DNA of 64,000 nucleotides from the NCBI RefSeq assembly GCF_009996735.1, contig NZ_JAACYI010000004.1, forward strand, positions 62,001-126,000, in the 5' to 3' direction. Each line of letters begins with the position of its first letter. Within the stretch, counting starts at the first letter, position 1. Shown here piece after piece: positions 1-12,594 of this stretch. Under the pieces are notes generated by a model. It made no database searches and had not been told where the DNA came from. It saw only the letters and a list, made by a program, of their open reading frames with translations. Made by a program: the position numbers and the translations under genes. This DNA is from Cellulomonas sp. APG4. GTDB lineage: Bacteria; Actinomycetota; Actinomycetes; Actinomycetales; Cellulomonadaceae.

Positions 1-105
1 GCCACGTCGCCATGGTCGCACACCCGCGGACGCCCGACAGCACCGGGGCCGAAGGCTGGGACAACGCCCGCACGCTCCGCGACGCACGGCGGAGCGGGAC
101 CACGC
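1..105. other. Window edge, no gene seen
   Basis: GC-rich sequence beyond the stop codon of the first minus-strand gene. The long plus-strand frame starting near base 12 has arginine/proline-rich shadow composition and is not a gene. I see no hairpin or promoter that I can support here. Confidence 0.4.
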
Positions 106-423
106 TCAGCGCCGCGCGCGCTCCACCAGCACGGCGACGAGGGCCCCGAGCAGGGCTGCGACGACGACGCCCACGAGGGCCACGAAGACCGCCACGGGAG
201 CCATCCCCAGGCCGGCATCCCCCTCCGACGGCCACAGCAGCACGAGCAGGAGCCCCACGACCAGGCCGACGAGGCCGCCGGTCACCACCCACGCCCGGTA
301 GCGCGGGACCCGGCGCACCACGGCCTCGCCGACGACGCGCGGCTCGGCGGGGGTCTCGTCCGCGGGGCGCTCGTCCGTGGGGCTCTCGTCCGCGGGCCCG
401 GGGGCAGGGGTCTGGTCGCTCAC
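106..423 (-). CDS. Small two-TM membrane protein
   Basis: A 105-residue protein of unknown function. The first 40 residues are acidic and rich in Pro/Glu/Asp (repeats of the ESPTDERPADETP kind). Two hydrophobic helices follow at about 45-63 and 74-100, with a short basic tail (ERARR) that suggests a cytoplasmic C-terminus. I chose the GTG at 423 (MSDQTPAPGP) because the further upstream frame is arginine/glycine-rich and looks non-coding. It lies downstream of the secreted nuclease gene on the same strand, but a hairpin at 445-475 separates them, so it may have its own transcript. No family name can be given from the sequence. Confidence 0.6.
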   Translation of the reverse strand: MSDQTPAPGPADESPTDERPADETPAEPRVVGEAVVRRVPRYRAWVVTGGLVGLVVGLLLVLLWPSEGDAGLGMAPVAVFVALVGVVVAALLGALVAVLVERARR

Positions 424-444
424 CCTCGGACCGTACTCACACCG

Positions 445-475
445 GGACCCCGCCCGCGAGCCGCGGACGGGGTCC
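445..475. terminator. Hairpin after the nuclease gene
   Basis: A perfect 8-bp inverted repeat, GGACCCCG (445-452) and CGGGGTCC (468-475), with a 15-base GC-rich loop. It lies 40 bases past the stop codon of the minus-strand nuclease/nucleotidase gene. It has no T-run, as is common for actinobacterial terminators. Its role is inferred from position. Confidence 0.5.
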
Positions 476-514
476 TGGTGCACGTCACGGGTCGTCGTCA
501 GACCCGCTCAGTCG

Positions 515-3500
515 TCAGGGGCGCCACCAGCCCGCGAACAGCCACCAGAGCCAGCCGAACAGCTTGCGCAGCAGCTGCTCGAGCCACGAGCCCTCGGGCT
601 CGTCGACCTCGGCCACGGGCACGTCGAACGACGTCGTCGTCCCGGTGCCCTCGACCTCGACGGTGACCACGAGGTCACCCTCCGGGGTGCCCTCGGGCAC
701 CGTGAAGGTGACCTCGGCGCGGCCCACCTCGTCGGTCGTGTCGACGATCGTCGGGTCGATCGGTGCGGTCGCGACGACCTCCCCGGCCACCGTCAGGCTC
801 ACCTGCGGGTCGGCGGGCTGCGCCGTGCTGAACAGCAGCGAGGACAGCGCCACGGTCACCTCGTCACCCGGCAGGTAGCCGCCCTCGGGGGCGTCGACCT
901 GCACGCCCACGGCCCGCTGCGCGGTGTCGGGGCTCACGGGTGAGAACTCGGCCATGTAGTCGACGAACGCCTGGAGGTCGACGCGGCCCGAGTCGGCCAC
1001 GTCGGTGCCCTCGGCGAGCGTGGCGAAGTTGTCGCCACCCGAGGCCAGGAAGGAGTTCGCGACCACGCGGTACTCACCAGCGGGGTCGAGGGCGGTGCCG
1101 TCGACCACCACGTCCTGCACACGCTCGCCCTCCGCTGCGGTCGGGTCGTACGTGTACGTGAGACCCGCGACCCCGAGCTTGAGGAACGGACGGCTCGCGC
1201 CCGCGGGCTGCCACTGCTCCTCGAGCACCTGGACCACCTGCTCGCCCGTGAGGGTCATCGTCACCAGGGTGTTGGCGAACGGCTGGACCGACGCCGCCTC
1301 CTGGTAGGTGACGTTGCCGTCCGGGTCGTCCTCACCGGTCGAGGCGTAGGTGAGGTCCGCACGCAGGCCGCCGGGGTTCATGAACGCGATCTGCGCCCCG
1401 TTGTCCTGGGTGGCCCACAGCTGGACGTCGGCCACGAGGTTCCCGAGGGTCGACTCGCCGCCCCGGTTCTCGCTGCCGTCGCTCTGGCGCGCACGCGTCA
1501 CGTCGGCCGTGATCTCGCCGAGCGAGACCGAGCCGAGCTCGTCGGCCGCGGCGACCGCCTCGTCGACGATCGCCTGGACCTCGGCGTCGGGCTCGAACGC
1601 CCCGGCGAGGGGGATGACCTCGCCCGCCTGCTCCACCACGTCACCGGTCTCGGTGTCGACCGTGAGCGCGACGCGGCCCAGGGCCTCGCCGTACTCACCG
1701 GCCTGGACCACGGTGCGGATCTCGCCGTCCACCTCGACCTCGTGCGCGAGCTGCACGTGGGTGTGACCGCCGAAGATCACGTCGACGTCGTCGACGCCCG
1801 TCACGATCTGCCCGAAGGCGTCGTCCCCGACCACGTCCTCGAGGGCCGAGCCGGACGCTCCCTCGTGGACCAGCAGGACGACGACGTCGGCCTCGCCGTT
1901 CGCGTCGTCCCCGTCCGTGAGGGCGGCCGTGACGCGGTTGACCTCGTCGACCACGGGACGCACCTCGAGCGACGCGATGCCGGCGGGCGTCACGAGGCTC
2001 GGCAGGTCCTCGGTGACGGCACCGACGAACCCGACGTCGACGCCGTCGACCTCGGTGACCCAGGCCTCCTCGAAGGCAGGCTCACCCGAGTCGCGGTCGT
2101 ACACGTTGGCCGCGAGGTACGGGAAGTCGGCGAGGTCGAGCACGCGGTCGTCCAGGTCGTCGCGACCCTGGTCGAACTCGTGGTTGCCCAGGGCCGAGAC
2201 GTCGAGGCCCATGGCGTTGAGCGCCTCGATCGTCGGGGTGTCCTGCTGGACGAACGAGACGAAGGTCGACGCGCCGATGTTGTCGCCCGCCGAGGCGAAC
2301 AGCGTGTTCGGGTTGGCGGCGCGGAAGCTGTTCACCGCACCCGCGAGCACCGCGGCCCCGGCGGCGTCGCGGTCGGCGACGAGGCGGCCGTGGAAGTCGG
2401 TGATGCCGAGCAGGTCGATGTCGACCGTGCCGTCACCGCCCGAGCCCTCGGCGCCCAGGCCCACGAGGATCGGGTCGTGGTCCGAGGCCCGGTAGACCGT
2501 GCCGGCCTCGGCCTGCGGGAACGCGCCGTAGTACTGGTAGCCGAACCACTCCTCGGCGTTGATGTCCCACACGTCGGCGCCGGTCACACGCGCCGCGAAG
2601 GACGGCGTGCCGAGCGCGTGGTCGAGCGAGCCCTGCTCGCCGTCGAAGGTGTAGGTGTACTCGCCCGGAGCGTGCTGCGCGACGAGGTCCACGAACCCGG
2701 CCGCGGCGAACGCCGCCATCGGGTCCTCCTGGCTGTAGGAGTTCGTGTCGCCGAGCACCGCGACGTCCTCGACGCCCGTGCCCGCCTGGATCTCGGCGAC
2801 GAGGTCGATGACGGCCTCGGCCTGCTCGACGCGCTCCGCGTTGAACTGCCCCTGGCCGTCGGCCGGCTCCTCGCCGTCGCCGCCCTTGGACTTGAAGTGG
2901 TTCGCGACCACGGCGAGCTCGCTGCCCTCGCCCGCGGGCGTGGTGAAGACCTGGGCGATCGGCTCACGCGCGATGTCCCAGACCTCCTCGTCGACGTCCG
3001 TGAGGCTCTCGCCCACGGGCGTGACCGACGCCGTGCGGTAGATGAGTGCGTTCATGATGACGTCGGTGTCCGGCGCGCCTTCCCCCACGAGCGCGGCGGG
3101 CGTGGGCACGTAGGCCCACTCCTCGGCGCCCGCGAGCCCGTTGAGGCCCGCGACCAGGTCGGCGAGCGCGACGTCGGGCGTCCCGTCACCGAAGTGCACC
3201 GAGTTCTCGATCTCCTGGAGCGCGACGACGTCGGCGTCGAGCGCGGTGATCGCGGCGAGGATCTTCGGCTTCTGGAGGTCGAACTGCGCCTGGTTGCGCG
3301 CGCCGCGCGCGTCGCCGTCGTCCTCGGTGAAGGTCGTGAAGTAGTTGAGCACGTTGAAGCTCGCGACCGTCAGGTCGCCGCCGACGGCCTCGGGCGCCTC
3401 GGGACGCGGGTTGAGCTCGGTGAAGCCGGCCTTCTCGTCGGCAGGGGTGCTCGCGTCGATCGGCGTGGTGGGCTGCAGCCGCCACTCGTCGAAGCCGTAG

Positions 3501-4279
3501 TGGAGCACGTAGGGCAGGCCCTCGAGCTCGGCCCCGTCGCCCACGCGCACCGGGTCGTCCGCCGTCAGGTACGGCTGGGTGGCGCCGGTGACCTGCTGGC
3601 TGCGGCCGTCGTCGAGCAGCAGCCGACGCGCGGCGTTCTCCGCGGCGATCGCGTCGGCCTCCGCGCCCGGCCGGGCGAGCTCGGTGCTCTTGACCGGAAG
3701 GGTGTCGCCCGCGCTGAGCCACACCGTGCCGTACCGGTCGACCTCGTGCGTCGAGGCCACGAGGTAGTCCCCCTCGGGGGCGACGAGCATGCCCTCGTAC
3801 TGCTCGCGCTCGTCACCCAGCAGGGTGTCCGGCAGCGCGACCGGCGCCGGCAGGTCCGCCGTGCCGGTCACGGTCACCGAGGTGCTGCCGCTGCTCGCGT
3901 TGAGCTGCGTGAGCCCGAAGTACTCGGACGCGCGGCCGGTCACGGTCACCAGGTCGCCGATGCCGGCGTCCGTGGTGCGGTTGCCGAGGTAGACGAAGAC
4001 GGCGTCCGAGGCGCCGGGGGTCGCGTCCTCGGCACCCCCCGAACCGGCCGTCTGGACGTACAGGCCCCGGTAGCCGCCCGTGGTGTGGTCGGCCGTGACG
4101 ACGCCCTCGACGGTGACCGTCTGGCCGTCGATCGGGGTCGCGTCGCCGGTGCCCTGCACGTCGGCGATCGCGACCGTGTCGGCAGCGACGGCGGGTGGGA
4201 CGAGGACGGCGGTCAGCGCGAGCGCGCCTGCGGCCGAGAGGGGGACGAGGCGCCGGGTGGGGCGCCGGACGTGGTGCAT
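515..4279 (-). CDS. Secreted ExeM/NucH-type nuclease fused to 5'-nucleotidase
   Basis: A 1254-residue extracellular protein predicted to degrade DNA and then dephosphorylate the nucleotides, supplying phosphate and nucleosides. A signal peptide (residues 1-33, cleavage near AVA-AD) is followed by an OB-like domain (to about 130). Next comes an endonuclease/exonuclease/phosphatase domain starting near 310 (SFNVLNYF) with the ExeM signature NHFKSKGG near 461. A UshA-type metallophosphatase begins near 626 (ITDFHGR) with GNHEFDQG near 700 and GGHTH near 838, followed by the nucleotidase C-terminal domain. An Ig-like stretch leads to a Trp-rich tail. The ATG at 4279 is preceded by GGAGGTCC; the longer frame lacks a signal peptide at its start. 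A TAGCGT -10 box (4344-4349) and a CRP-like site lie upstream. Confidence 0.93.
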   Translation of the reverse strand: MHHVRRPTRRLVPLSAAGALALTAVLVPPAVAADTVAIADVQGTGDATPIDGQTVTVEGVVTADHTTGGYRGLYVQTAGSGGAEDATPGASDAVFVYLGNRTTDAGIGDLVTVTGRASEYFGLTQLNASSGSTSVTVTGTADLPAPVALPDTLLGDEREQYEGMLVAPEGDYLVASTHEVDRYGTVWLSAGDTLPVKSTELARPGAEADAIAAENAARRLLLDDGRSQQVTGATQPYLTADDPVRVGDGAELEGLPYVLHYGFDEWRLQPTTPIDASTPADEKAGFTELNPRPEAPEAVGGDLTVASFNVLNYFTTFTEDDGDARGARNQAQFDLQKPKILAAITALDADVVALQEIENSVHFGDGTPDVALADLVAGLNGLAGAEEWAYVPTPAALVGEGAPDTDVIMNALIYRTASVTPVGESLTDVDEEVWDIAREPIAQVFTTPAGEGSELAVVANHFKSKGGDGEEPADGQGQFNAERVEQAEAVIDLVAEIQAGTGVEDVAVLGDTNSYSQEDPMAAFAAAGFVDLVAQHAPGEYTYTFDGEQGSLDHALGTPSFAARVTGADVWDINAEEWFGYQYYGAFPQAEAGTVYRASDHDPILVGLGAEGSGGDGTVDIDLLGITDFHGRLVADRDAAGAAVLAGAVNSFRAANPNTLFASAGDNIGASTFVSFVQQDTPTIEALNAMGLDVSALGNHEFDQGRDDLDDRVLDLADFPYLAANVYDRDSGEPAFEEAWVTEVDGVDVGFVGAVTEDLPSLVTPAGIASLEVRPVVDEVNRVTAALTDGDDANGEADVVVLLVHEGASGSALEDVVGDDAFGQIVTGVDDVDVIFGGHTHVQLAHEVEVDGEIRTVVQAGEYGEALGRVALTVDTETGDVVEQAGEVIPLAGAFEPDAEVQAIVDEAVAAADELGSVSLGEITADVTRARQSDGSENRGGESTLGNLVADVQLWATQDNGAQIAFMNPGGLRADLTYASTGEDDPDGNVTYQEAASVQPFANTLVTMTLTGEQVVQVLEEQWQPAGASRPFLKLGVAGLTYTYDPTAAEGERVQDVVVDGTALDPAGEYRVVANSFLASGGDNFATLAEGTDVADSGRVDLQAFVDYMAEFSPVSPDTAQRAVGVQVDAPEGGYLPGDEVTVALSSLLFSTAQPADPQVSLTVAGEVVATAPIDPTIVDTTDEVGRAEVTFTVPEGTPEGDLVVTVEVEGTGTTTSFDVPVAEVDEPEGSWLEQLLRKLFGWLWWLFAGWWRP

Positions 4280-4343
4280 GGGAAGGACCTCCAGGGGGTC
4301 GCATGCGCGGGTGCAGGCACCGGTGGGCGCCCTGACGCGCTGC

Positions 4344-4349
4344 ACGCTA
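4344..4349 (-). promoter_or_regulatory. -10 box of nuclease gene
   Basis: TAGCGT on the minus strand, matching the TAnnnT pattern seen before many genes here. It predicts a start of transcription near 4337 and a leader of about 58 bases that includes the GGAGG ribosome site. There is no good -35 match, which fits dependence on an activator. Confidence 0.45.
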
Positions 4350-4380
4350 GACCCGGGAGGGTGAAGAAATCCAGATCCTC

Positions 4381-4396
4381 TGTGACGTCCGTCACG
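4381..4396. promoter_or_regulatory. CRP/GlxR-like site
   Basis: TGTGA-CGTCCG-TCACG, a near-perfect match to the CRP-family pattern TGTGA-N6-TCACA. It lies about 50 bases upstream of the predicted transcription start of the nuclease/nucleotidase gene. The core GTGACG/CGTCAC is a perfect inverted repeat. Binding by a cAMP-responsive regulator is inferred. Confidence 0.5.
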
Positions 4397-4470
4397 GGCT
4401 CGTTGACGACCGTTCAGCTGCTGGACGGTTCGTCCACCTGCCGGTCACGGGACGGAGCGCGACGACCCCC

Positions 4471-4536
4471 GAGTTCGCACTCCCGCAGCGAGTTCGCACT
4501 CCCAGGGGTGCGAACTCGGCGCGCGCGTGCGAACTC
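4471..4536. repeat. Palindromic repeat, family 1 copy A
   Basis: GAGTTCGCA occurs twice (4471-4479 and 4490-4498) and its reverse complement twice (4509-4517 and 4528-4536), so the region folds into nested hairpins. The first 27 bases are identical to the copy at 12595. The right arm has diverged (GGCGCGCGCG in place of GGTGCGGGAG). It lies 7 bases past the stop of the minus-strand gdhA/sterol-carrier pair and probably terminates it. Confidence 0.75.
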
Positions 4537-4542
4537 GGCCCC

Positions 4543-4926
4543 TCAAGGGCGTCGGCGGGCGGCCGCGAGCGGCAGCCACGGGCTCAGGTCCGCGCGCTCC
4601 CCGGACGCGCGCACGCGCGCTTGCCCGACGGCGTCCGCCCAGGTCAGGTCACCCGCCACGAGCGCGAGCCACGTCGCGGGGTCCGTCTCGACCACGTTGG
4701 GCGGCGTCCCGCGGGTGTGACGAGGACCCTCGACGGCCTGGACCGCGCCGTCGGGCGGGACCCGCACCTCCACGGCGTTGCCGGGAGCGATCGCCGCGAG
4801 CTCCTCGAGCGTGAAGCGCACCGCGGTGCGCACCACGTCACGCGGGGCGCCCTCGGGCCCCGCCCGGTGCCACTCCTCGACGGCCGCACGCCCGGCGCGC
4901 AGGTCCGTCCGCCTCCGCGGTGGCAC
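4543..4926 (-). CDS. Sterol carrier (SCP2-like) family protein
   Basis: A 127-residue cytoplasmic protein of the small actinobacterial sterol-carrier-like family. The conserved block is clear: [20 protein letters not shown] followed by [21 protein letters not shown], then a DLTWADAV segment, which is the usual layout of these proteins. The ligand in bacteria is unknown. The GTG start lies only 3 bases past the gdhA stop, so the two are one transcript in this genome. A palindromic repeat just after the stop codon likely ends the transcript. The link with glutamate dehydrogenase is positional only. Confidence 0.8.
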   Translation of the reverse strand: MPPRRRTDLRAGRAAVEEWHRAGPEGAPRDVVRTAVRFTLEELAAIAPGNAVEVRVPPDGAVQAVEGPRHTRGTPPNVVETDPATWLALVAGDLTWADAVGQARVRASGERADLSPWLPLAAARRRP

Positions 4927-4929
4927 CGC

Positions 4930-8686
<3,757 letters not shown>

Positions 8687-8795
8687 CGATTCCCTACCGG
8701 AAGGGCCACGGGGACGCGGCCCAGGCTACCCGCGCCCTCGGGACAGGCGATCGGCCGTCTCGCCGTCGAGGCGACGGCCCCGCCAGGATGGGCGG

Positions 8796-9668
8796 ATGAC
8801 CCGATCCCGCACGCGCCCGGTCGTGGCACTGCTCGCCGCCGCCCTCCTCGCGACCGCGGCCTGCACCGCTCCGGACCGGGACGGTACGGGCGCGACCGCG
8901 ACGCCGTCGGGCACCGGCGCGCCGGACCGGGCCGCCACGTCGACGCCCACGCCCTCGGCCGCCGTGGAGCCGTCCACGGCCGAGCTGCGCACCGCGGCCG
9001 ACGACGTCGTGCCGGGGCTGGGCGTCGTGGCCGGCGAGGGGCTCACGCGCGGGCCCGACGACGTGGACGCCGAGGGGATGCGGACGCTCACGTGGACCAC
9101 GCGTGGCGGACCGGTGGCCGACGTCGCCGTCGCCGCGGCCGTGCACCTGGTCGCGGCCGACGGCTGGACCCTGGACCTGCACGACGACGGCTCCGTGGTC
9201 GCCCGCGACGCGGACGGTGTGGCCCGCGTGGGCGTGGCCCCGCCCACGGGCGTGGCCGCGGACGGCGCGCCGGATCCCCTCGTGGTGCACGAGCTCCGGA
9301 CCGAGGACGTGCTGACGCTCACGCTCAACGCCGGTGGCGTGGCCGACGACGCGACGATCGGCGACGTCGATCTCACGCTGCGGGTGGGCACCGCGGCGCT
9401 CGTGAGCGCGGACTGGGGCGATCGTGAGGGCGGCCGGTCGCTCGCCGTCGTGCCGACCGCGTGGGCCCGCGGGGGCCACGAGGCGGCGCTCGAGCTGCTG
9501 CGCGCGCAGCTGCACGCGGCGGAGCCCGAGACCACCTCCGCGGTGATGGACGACCAGCTGGTGTGCCACAGCGTCGGCGCGCCGGACAAGGAGAGCTGGA
9601 ACCTCGAGCCGTGGCGGCCCGACGTCGGCCTGCTGGGCGTGCTCGCCGCGGCCTGCAACCCCACCTGA
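8796..9668 (+). CDS. DUF2599 lipoprotein
   Basis: A 290-residue exported lipoprotein of unknown role. The signal peptide has a lipobox (ATAAC, Cys near residue 25), followed by a Thr/Ala/Pro-rich spacer. The C-terminal 90 residues carry the DUF2599 pattern: SADWGDREGGRSLAVVPT, then MDDQLVCHS and KESWNLEPWRP ending in AACNPT, with two conserved cysteines that could pair. The ATG at 8796 lies 6 bases after CAGGAT, a possible -10 box, so the mRNA may be leaderless. It is divergent from purL. The next gene starts 17 bases downstream. Confidence 0.8.
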   Translation: MTRSRTRPVVALLAAALLATAACTAPDRDGTGATATPSGTGAPDRAATSTPTPSAAVEPSTAELRTAADDVVPGLGVVAGEGLTRGPDDVDAEGMRTLTWTTRGGPVADVAVAAAVHLVAADGWTLDLHDDGSVVARDADGVARVGVAPPTGVAADGAPDPLVVHELRTEDVLTLTLNAGGVADDATIGDVDLTLRVGTAALVSADWGDREGGRSLAVVPTAWARGGHEAALELLRAQLHAAEPETTSAVMDDQLVCHSVGAPDKESWNLEPWRPDVGLLGVLAAACNPT

Positions 9669-9685
9669 CCTGCGAGGATCGCCCG

Positions 9686-10717
9686 ATGACCGACGCCACC
9701 GACGCCGCCGGGCAGCACCGCGGCCCCCGCGAGCGCGAGATCACCTCCCCCGTCGACCTGTGCACCCCGCGCGGCCGGCTGGACCCCGACGCGGTCGGCT
9801 GGACCCGCCGGCCGTTGCACCGGACCGCGCTGCGCGGCTGGGGGCGCGGCAAGCGCTGGGAGTACTGGGGCCTGATGACACCCACCCACGTCGTCGGGCT
9901 CACCGTCTCGAGCCTGGACTACGCGGCCCTGCACCAGGTCTGGGTGCTCGACCGCGCGACGGGCACCGAGGTGGACGCCGTCGGCGTGGTGCCCCTCGCC
10001 CGCGGCGCGCAGCTGCCCGACACGCTCGACGAGGGTCCCGCCGTGGGGGTCGCGCGCGACCTGGCGCTCAGGTTCGAACCGGTGGACGGCGGCACCCGCC
10101 TGCGCGCCCGCACGCCGCGCGTCGAGCTCGACCTCGTGGCCGAGCGGCCCGCGGGGCACGAGGCCATGGGCGTCGTCGTGCCGTGGAGCCCGCGGCTGTT
10201 CCAGTACACGGTCAAGGACGTCGCGCGTCCGCTGCGCGGCTCGCTCACCGTCGACGGCGTGACGGTCGCCGTCGACGACGCGTGGGCCGTCCTCGACCAC
10301 GGTCGCGGGCGCTGGCCGTACGCCATGCGCTGGAACTGGGGCGCGGGAAGCGGGGTGGTCGAGGGTCGCGTCGTGGGCGTGCAGGTGGGCGGACGGTGGA
10401 CGGACGGCACGGGCTCGACCGAGAACGCGCTCGTCGTGGACGGACGGGTCCACAAGAACGGTGACGAGCTGGTGTGGGAGTACGACCGAGAGGACTGGAC
10501 CGCGCCCTGGCACGTGCACGACGCGGCGCGCGAGCGCGTCGACCTGACGTTCACACCGTTCCACGAGCGGGCCGCGCGCACCGACCTGCTCGTGGTCGCG
10601 AGCGAGACCCACCAGTGCTTCGGCACCTGGCACGGCTGGATGACGGCCGACGACGGCGAGCGCGTGCGGGTGGACGGCGTCGAGGGCTGGGCCGAGGAGG
10701 CCCGCAACCGCTGGTGA
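9686..10717 (+). CDS. DUF2804 family protein
   Basis: A 343-residue soluble protein without signal peptide or membrane helix. It matches the DUF2804 layout: the opening EITSPVDLCTPRGRLDPDAVGWTRRPLH block, a repeated beta-rich body with YWGLMTPTHVVGLTVSSLDY, the central WPYAMRWNWGAGSG motif, and a C-terminal HQCFGTWHGWM. The beta-rich fold and paired WNW/GxG motifs are like lipocalin-type or glycan-binding proteins, but no function is established. It begins 17 bases after the DUF2599 gene; GAGG at 9674 could be a ribosome site or part of a -10 box. Confidence 0.8.
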   Translation: MTDATDAAGQHRGPREREITSPVDLCTPRGRLDPDAVGWTRRPLHRTALRGWGRGKRWEYWGLMTPTHVVGLTVSSLDYAALHQVWVLDRATGTEVDAVGVVPLARGAQLPDTLDEGPAVGVARDLALRFEPVDGGTRLRARTPRVELDLVAERPAGHEAMGVVVPWSPRLFQYTVKDVARPLRGSLTVDGVTVAVDDAWAVLDHGRGRWPYAMRWNWGAGSGVVEGRVVGVQVGGRWTDGTGSTENALVVDGRVHKNGDELVWEYDREDWTAPWHVHDAARERVDLTFTPFHERAARTDLLVVASETHQCFGTWHGWMTADDGERVRVDGVEGWAEEARNRW

Positions 10718-10757
10718 ACGCTGGTGGCGCGCGGGCGTGAGCAGCACACTGGGCGCC

Positions 10758-11828
10758 ATGGACCTGCCGGTGATGCCGCCCGTGAAGCCGATGCTCGCGA
10801 AGTCCGTGCCGACCATCCCGGCCGGTCAGAGCTACGAGCCCAAGTGGGACGGCTTCCGCGCGATCGTGTTCCGTGACGGCGACGAGGTCGAGATCGGCAG
10901 CCGCAACACCAAGCCCATCACGCGGTACTTCCCCGAGGTGGTCGCGGCCGCCCTGCGCGAGCTCCCCGAGCGCTGCGTGGTCGACGGCGAGATCGTCATC
11001 GCCTCGGCCGACGGGAGCGGGCTCGACTTCGAGGCGCTGCTCCAGCGCATCCACCCGGCCGACTCGCGCGTGCAGCTGCTCGCCCGCGAGACGCCCGCGG
11101 TGCTGGTCGCCTTCGACCTGCTCGCCGTCGACGACGAGGACCTCACGGGCCTTCCGTTCGCCGACCGCCGCGCACAGCTCGAGCAGGTCCTGCCCGGCGG
11201 CGGTCCCGGGGTCTACCTGACCCGCGTGACGACCGACGCCGACGAGGCCGCCGAGTGGTTCGAGCAGTTCGAGGGCGCGGGCCTCGACGGCGTCGTCGCC
11301 AAGGACCCGGCGTCGAGGTACCAGCCCGACAAGCGCGTCATGGCCAAGATCAAGCACACGCGGACGGCCGACTGCGTGGTCGCGGGCTACCGCGTGCACA
11401 AGCAGGCCGACGACGCCGTGGGCTCGCTGCTGCTGGGCCTGTACGACGACGACGGCCGGCTCGCGTCGGTGGGGGTCACGAGCTCGTTCCCGATGGCACG
11501 TCGCAAGGAGCTGTTCGCCGAGCTCCAGCCGCTCGTCGTGGGGCCCGACGACCTGGGCGAGCACCCGTGGAGCGAGGCCGCGCAGGCCTCGGGCTCGCGC
11601 ACGCCGACCGAGGCGGCGGGAAGCCGCTGGAACTCGGGCAAGGACCTGTCGTTCGTGCCGTTGCGGCCCGAGCGCGTGGTCGAGGTGCGCTACGACCACA
11701 TGGAGGGCGTGCGGTTCCGGCACACCGCGCAGTTCGAGCGCTGGCGACCGGACCGCGAGCCCGAGAGCTGCACGTACGCCCAGCTCGAGGTGCCGGTGCG
11801 CTTCGACCTGGCCGACGTGCTCGGCTGA
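10758..11828 (+). CDS. ligC: ATP-dependent DNA ligase, LigC type
   Basis: A 356-residue stand-alone ATP-dependent DNA ligase, the size of mycobacterial LigC. The nucleotidyltransferase domain has motif I EPKWDGFR (catalytic Lys30), motif III VVDGEIVI, FDLLAVDDEDLT, motif IV GLDGVVAKDP and motif V KRVMAKIKHTRTADC. An OB-fold domain follows (SVGVTSSFPM ... EGVRFRHTAQFERWRPDREP). It lacks the polymerase and nuclease domains of LigD, and no Ku gene is in the window, so a backup role in excision repair is the likely use. I chose the ATG at 10758 over the GTG at 10737 because it sits 7 bases after CACACT and starts at the conserved N-terminus. Confidence 0.92.
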   Translation: MDLPVMPPVKPMLAKSVPTIPAGQSYEPKWDGFRAIVFRDGDEVEIGSRNTKPITRYFPEVVAAALRELPERCVVDGEIVIASADGSGLDFEALLQRIHPADSRVQLLARETPAVLVAFDLLAVDDEDLTGLPFADRRAQLEQVLPGGGPGVYLTRVTTDADEAAEWFEQFEGAGLDGVVAKDPASRYQPDKRVMAKIKHTRTADCVVAGYRVHKQADDAVGSLLLGLYDDDGRLASVGVTSSFPMARRKELFAELQPLVVGPDDLGEHPWSEAAQASGSRTPTEAAGSRWNSGKDLSFVPLRPERVVEVRYDHMEGVRFRHTAQFERWRPDREPESCTYAQLEVPVRFDLADVLG

Positions 11829-11832
11829 GCCG

Positions 11833-12582
11833 GTGGAGGAGCAGCTCACCGGGGGCAACGTCAGCGCGGGCGTGGTGCGCGTGGGTGACACCGTGCGCCG
11901 GCCGGCGGGCCCGCAGACGTCGGCGGTGCACGCGCTGCTCGAGCACCTGAGGGACGTGGGGTTCCGGCACGCGCCGCGCTCGTTCGGGCTCGACGACGCC
12001 GGTCGGCACGTGCTCGAGTTCGTGCCCGGGCGGATGGCCCACCCCGACGGCCCGGACATGCCGCCGCTGGACCCGGCCGAGGTGGGCAGGCTCACGCGCG
12101 AGCTGCACGACGCGCTCGACGGGTGGGAGCCGCCGTCGGACGCGGTCTGGACGTGCCCCATCCCCACGGACGGGCGCGACCTCGTCGTCCACAACGACCT
12201 CGCACCGTGGAACCTCGTCGTGGCCGAGGACCGGCTGGTGGTCATCGACTGGGACGGCGCCTCGCCCGGGACCCGCACGTGGGACCTCGCGTACCTCGCG
12301 CACGGCCTCGTCCCGCTCGACCCCGGCACCCCGCTCGACGTCGCGGCCGAGCGCCTGCGCGGGCTCGCCGACGGCTACGGACTGGACGGGCCGGGGCGCG
12401 AGCGACTGCTCGCGACGCTCGGCCCGCGCACGTGGTCGATGCACACGCTGCTCGAGCACGGGCACCGCACGGGTGAGCAGCCCTGGGCGCGCCTGTGGGA
12501 CGAGGGCCACGGCGCCGTCTGGCGCCGCGACGCCGAGTGGACGGAGGCGAACCTCCCCACCCTCCGCCGTGCCCTCGTCTGA
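11833..12582 (+). CDS. Aminoglycoside phosphotransferase-family kinase
   Basis: A 249-residue kinase-like protein of the APH/choline-kinase superfamily. The catalytic loop VVHNDLAPWNLVV (Brenner-type H-x-D-x4-N) and the metal-binding VIDWDGASPGTRTWDLAY are intact at about residues 120-155. The N-terminal lobe is short, beginning at GGNVSAGVVRVGDTVRRPAG, which resembles the bacterial group annotated as phosphotransferases of unknown substrate. It starts 4 bases after the ligase stop and is probably co-transcribed with it. Antibiotic resistance should not be assumed. A strong palindromic repeat follows the gene. Confidence 0.8.
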   Translation: MEEQLTGGNVSAGVVRVGDTVRRPAGPQTSAVHALLEHLRDVGFRHAPRSFGLDDAGRHVLEFVPGRMAHPDGPDMPPLDPAEVGRLTRELHDALDGWEPPSDAVWTCPIPTDGRDLVVHNDLAPWNLVVAEDRLVVIDWDGASPGTRTWDLAYLAHGLVPLDPGTPLDVAAERLRGLADGYGLDGPGRERLLATLGPRTWSMHTLLEHGHRTGEQPWARLWDEGHGAVWRRDAEWTEANLPTLRRALV

Positions 12583-12594
12583 GCGTCCGGGCTC

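Noticed and set aside
1742-4720. A 992-residue open frame on the plus strand opposite the nuclease gene
   Set aside because: It is rich in Arg, Val, Gly and Asp shadow composition, has no domain and mirrors the codon structure of the minus-strand gene, as expected at this GC content.
11833-12582. Aminoglycoside resistance
   Set aside because: Kinase motifs are shared by many metabolic phosphotransferases and nothing nearby suggests resistance.
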